From: Cacajao melanocephalus | Taxonomy: Eukaryota; Chordata; Mammalia; Primates; Pitheciidae | Length of the DNA: 64,000 nt | Assembly: GCA_963573385.1 (NCBI GenBank) | Contig: CAUYLG010070646.1 | Span: forward strand, 1-64,000 | Direction: 5' to 3' | Shown: positions 60,371 through 64,000 of the stretch, in pieces | Layout of the letters: each line of letters begins with the position of its first letter | Position numbering within the stretch: position 1 is the stretch's first letter | Notes under the pieces: model-generated | What the model saw: only the letters and a program-made list of their open reading frames with translations | Told to the model about the DNA's origin: nothing | Database searches by the model: none | Program-made: the position numbers and the translations under genes

Positions 60371-62149
60371 TGCTCTCCTCTATCTGACCTTAAGCTTGTA
60401 TATTTCTTCCTCCATGCCAAACTACCAACTTGGGAAAATGAGGAAAGGAAGAGAAAGGTGAGGAAAACAGACTAATAGAGAGAAGGGGACTAAAACATCA
60501 TCCACTTTTTCAGCCATAAACCAAAATTTCTATCCATAGAGATAACATACAACATTTACTATCAAGATTGTAATGATAAAATATGGCATCATTCTTACCA
60601 CCGGTGCTGAAAACTGTCACTGATACTAGTTTCAAACATTTTATAAACACAAAGTATATTAGTATTTTTAGTTAAACAGTTATGAAAATGCTACTGATTG
60701 GACATTAAAATGTGAAGATACATTCAAGATAATCCCCGAACAATGCAGAGATAAAGTAGTATGCAAAGTGTTAGAATCATTCCCCCAGAACAAGTAGCTC
60801 ATCATTGTTTATGTTTATGTCAACAGAAGCTCATCTCTTTATTTAAAAATCCATAAAGTGGTTCCCAATTTAATATGTTGCTTTTCAAAACTCTAGCAAA
60901 CAAAATGCCCAAATCTTTCTGTAATTACATAGCAGTTATTGCCTTGTGCCTGCACAGACTCTGTGAATCCCAACTGTCTTCCCACAAGCAACAGCAGGCT
61001 CTCCAAAAGACAAACTTAATGTTTGATTTGGGGCAAATGTTTTTCCCTGTGCCATGCTTCAGTTTTCACTATCATGGTACTTGACCCCACTCTCCCTAAT
61101 CATAGGTTTAAGAAGGATGAGGTCAGCCTTCCCTCTGTTGCTAAGGCCACTTGCTCATGGCTCCACTGAATTAAAGAGAATCCACTGAAGTATACTGTCA
61201 CTTGTCACAATGTCTCACAGTTCCCTTCATCTCAGCATATTCCCAATTCCCTAAAACTTAGTGCAGGTTTAGGACACATGAAACAGATATCTTCCTTAGG
61301 TTCTTATCACAGGATTGTGATATTTGAAGGAAAACAATTAGTTTCGTGGATTTTAAGATCAGACAGGTAAATGTAAAAAAGCTTTCCTTTCGCTTGTATA
61401 AAGTATCTCTAAAATATAAATTCTCCTTTGTTCAGCCTAATCTGAATAAACTTGATGCTGAGATAACTACAGACATTCTTCAACAGCAGAATCTTCCAGG
61501 TCAACTTGATACTCGTTTCACCTGTATGTGCAGTGCAGATCTGGTCCAGAACTTAAAGTAAGAAAAAAATCATGTAACAGGGTCTGAATGCGATCAATGA
61601 GCCAGGCCTCTCAATGACCCATCTAGGACAGAAATCAGATGCTCCTCAAGCCCGTAGGTGGATGAATGAGAAGAGTGAGTCTGCAGAGTGAGTTACTGAG
61701 ATCAGATTCAGAGGAAGCTGAATTCTGTGTGGCTCTGTATTCAATGTGGTTCTATTTTATGAAGTTCTGGGTAGCTCACAGCCATTTTTGACAGCAGCAT
61801 GTGCTAGCTTTGCAGAATGGATACTAATCGGTTTGGCATCTTGGAATATTGCACAGAGCTTGAGAATGAGAAACTAAAGGCAAGTAATCGGCAGAAGCAC
61901 CTCAAAGCTGTAACATCCTAAACTGAGGTACCACCTCCCATCAGTGTTATATCCCATAACCTTCCCAGCCAAATATTCCCCTAGGGCCAGACCAGAAGTC
62001 AGTGTTTCCAGAGAGATCTTATGGTACAATACAATCCGTTTGGAGACCTGCAGTCATTAGAGCTGCCACCGACTTCAACTTGCTGAGAGAAGGCTCTGGT
62101 TGATGCCCTACTATCTTCTTTGTTTGTTTTTTGCTTTGCTGATCTCTTT
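60371..62149. other. Intronic stretch without recognised features
   Basis: A 71-residue ORF at 61346-61561 has no recognised domain. No exon, RNA gene or clear mobile element is seen. Confidence 0.5.
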
Positions 62150-62345
62150 TCTAGAGCCATCCTTGTTTCCCAGGTTTTAGTAGATTTTTACTCATCCTTC
62201 AAAACTTAGTTCAAACTAAGTGTCAACTTGTCACTTAGTTTGAACTAGACCTTCCCCAATCTGATTTAGAAATCATTTGGTTCTTCCCCAAACCCTTCAA
62301 ATGCCATTCAGATCACCTTACACTGCCCAATGAAAGGAGCCATAT
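62150..62345 (+). repeat. L2 LINE remnant containing a perfect hairpin
   Basis: TACTCATCCTTCAAAACTTA before, and ACTAGACCTTCCCCAATC after, follow the L2 consensus around its clinical-looking TCACTTCCTCAG segment, which is here replaced by an inverted repeat. Confidence 0.6.
62207..62247 (+). repeat. Perfect 16-bp inverted repeat with 9-bp loop
   Basis: TAGTTCAAACTAAGTG (62207-62222) is the exact reverse complement of CACTTAGTTTGAACTA (62232-62247). Confidence 0.97.
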
Positions 62346-62353
62346 TTACCTGT

Positions 62354-62400
62354 TAAAAAAAAAAAAACAAAAAACAAACAAACAAAAAAAAACACCCCCC
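62354..62400 (+). repeat. A-rich low-complexity run ending in C-run
   Basis: A13, then CAAAA/CAAA units, ending ACCCCCCCTCC. No element body is recognised before it. Confidence 0.85.
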
Positions 62401-62489
62401 CTCCACACACATCTAAATACCCTTTTTTGAGCCCTGATGTGGCTGGTTTTTATTTTAAAAATGCATTAGAAGCACGTGCTTGTACAGTC

Positions 62490-62745
62490 TCTCTGTACCT
62501 CAGTTCTTTCACCTGTAAAGTGATATAGCAACAGTGCATATCTGATAGGGTGATTTTGAAGCTTAAACCAGAAAATCAATGTAAGTTTCTTAGCAGAACC
62601 ATGAGCTCTTCTTATTATGTGTGAAATTTATAAATGAATGTAATTTTGAGTAAGTCAATTACTTTAAACACATTTCTTCTGGGAAATAGAGATAATTTTA
62701 TTTCTTCACAGACTGGTAGTAAGAATCAAATGAGATAATAGTGCA
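62490..62745 (+). repeat. MIR SINE remnants (one or two)
   Basis: TCTGTACCTCAGTTCTTTCA, ACCTGTAAAGTGATATAG, and a second similar pattern GAGTAAGTCAATTACTTTAA, GAATCAAATGAGATAATAGT. Confidence 0.65.
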
Positions 62746-63254
62746 TGAAAGTTATTTCTGAAGGTTCTTTTCAGCTCCTTTGTGTTTTAAAGACAGAGGT
62801 TTTAAAGACAGAACCAAGATTTTTCAAAGAAGAGTCTTCAGTAACTGATGCAAGTGAGGCCTCGCACTTCTTGCTTAACCTTCCAATGCTGGACATAAAG
62901 AAAAACATTGCCGAGGTCTGTACAGAATTGGAATTCTCTCATCTAAATAAAACACCAGTGTCCACACAATCTGGAACCTCCAGGGAACTTAGGATGTACA
63001 CTGATGCTGGTGGATCCTAATTATATTGCAAAATCTATGGAATTCAAGAGCCAGAAAGAATTTTTGAAATCATTTATTCCAACTCCTTCGTTTTATTGAT
63101 GAGGAAGCTGATACCTAAGGATCCTAAGCAAGGAGCCCCAAATCACATATCAAACTAGTGATAAACAGCTCAAGTCTCCTAATTTGTAGTTTATAGGTTT
63201 AAGCAAATTTTGTTTATATCATGTTCCTTGCCTTTATAAGGCGGCCTTTGGGAC

Positions 63255-63400
63255 ATGCTTGGGTTCAAATTCCAGTTTCACCATGTATTAATTCTGTGAC
63301 TTTAACTGAGTTATTGAACTGATACAAGTCTGTCTCTTCGTTTGTAAAATAAAGATCATAATATCCTCTTAAAAGTTTACTGTATGATAAAAAGAGGCAA
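63255..63400 (+). repeat. MIR SINE
   Basis: GGGTTCAAATTCCAGTTTCA, TTCTGTGACTTTAACTGAG and TTCGTTTGTAAAATAAAG follow the MIR core. Confidence 0.75.
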
Positions 63401-64000
63401 TGTCTATAAATCGGGTAGCAAAACATGTGCCTGACACCTGCTTCACCCCTCACCAACTTCTTATGGCAAATACTGTAATGCTTTAAAAAACTAAATCGTG
63501 CATAAAGATGAAAACCATATTATAAGATAACTCTTGAAAAAAGCAAATAAGGTAACTGATATTTGTTCATTTCTTTTGGCAATGAAGTGGTTAAAAAAAA
63601 TCCTTCCTTCTGGTTTAAAACCTGGCTGTCCCAGTGCTCTCTTTCCACGTAACATGCCCTTCTCCACGAGGCAGTCACGTATGGCAGGGTGTATAGTAAA
63701 GCAGTGTACAGCACAGTGCTGTACTATATCACATGTTTGCTTTCGCACCTTTGCACCTCTCCCACCAGGTACTCTGAGACTGCCAACTCTAGCTGCTGCT
63801 TTTACCCCTCCTCCTCCTCTCTTTGCCCAACCGCTGCTTTAAGGATGTGTCTCGCCTGAGAACAGCTCCCTTTATCAACACAAGCCAGAAACTGCTCCAG
63901 AGTGACCTGGGCTCTGTCTTCCTCAGGGGGCCAGAGTCCTCTTGTCCTCGTACCTGACGGCCCATCTCCCCTGGCCAGCGTCCACCCTCTCGTCCTCTAC

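Noticed and set aside
63840..64000. COLGALT2 exon 1 at the right edge
   Set aside because: No signal peptide, no conserved N-terminal peptide ending before Trp-Ala-Ala-Thr-Asp-His and no GT donor in the needed phase were found on the minus strand.

Overview
The window is vertebrate nuclear DNA, almost certainly primate and most likely human. It carries Alu SINEs, primate-type L1 3-prime ends, older L1M, L2 and MIR remnants and hAT-type DNA transposons. It has no bacterial-style gene packing, and its only convincing coding sequence is in short exons with GT/GC-AG splice borders.

The one gene supported is COLGALT2 (GLT25D2, procollagen galactosyltransferase 2), read on the minus strand. Five consecutive internal exons join in frame with matching splice phases: 16046-16156, 12518-12635, 11018-11152, 6903-7107 and 1544-1663. 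Together they give 689 nt, about 230 codons, of the N-terminal glycosyltransferase half of the ER enzyme that galactosylates hydroxylysine in collagens. By comparison with the paralogue COLGALT1 they are inferred to be exons 2 to 6. Exon 1 (start codon, signal peptide, promoter) lies beyond 64000 and the later exons lie left of position 1. The gene therefore spans the whole window, and everything else seen is intronic.

Layout: 1-1543 is the start of intron 6; 1664-6902 intron 5; 7108-11017 intron 4, which has a non-canonical GC donor; 11153-12517 intron 3; 12636-16045 intron 2, with two Alus, a GA microsatellite and an AT-rich tract. From 16157 to the right edge lies at least 47.8 kb of intron 1. 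It holds a split L1 with a nested hAT element, a 199-bp inverted duplication around an Alu (20125-21782), a long antisense L1M (about 33.2-36.6 kb), a long antisense L2 split by an Alu (about 40-42.2 kb), a solo MaLR-type LTR with a nearby partial duplicate (48.3-49.4 kb), an unidentified retrocopy with a poly-A tail (about 50.9 kb), and a primate L1 3-prime end (54.4 kb).

No tRNA, snRNA, rRNA, CRISPR array, CpG island or second protein gene could be supported, and no new biological system was found. The observations best worth checking are the GC-AG intron, the close inverted repeat, the direct repeat crossing the LTR edge, and the unassigned retrocopy. Repeat family names come from recognition by eye; edges without a target-site duplication are approximate.
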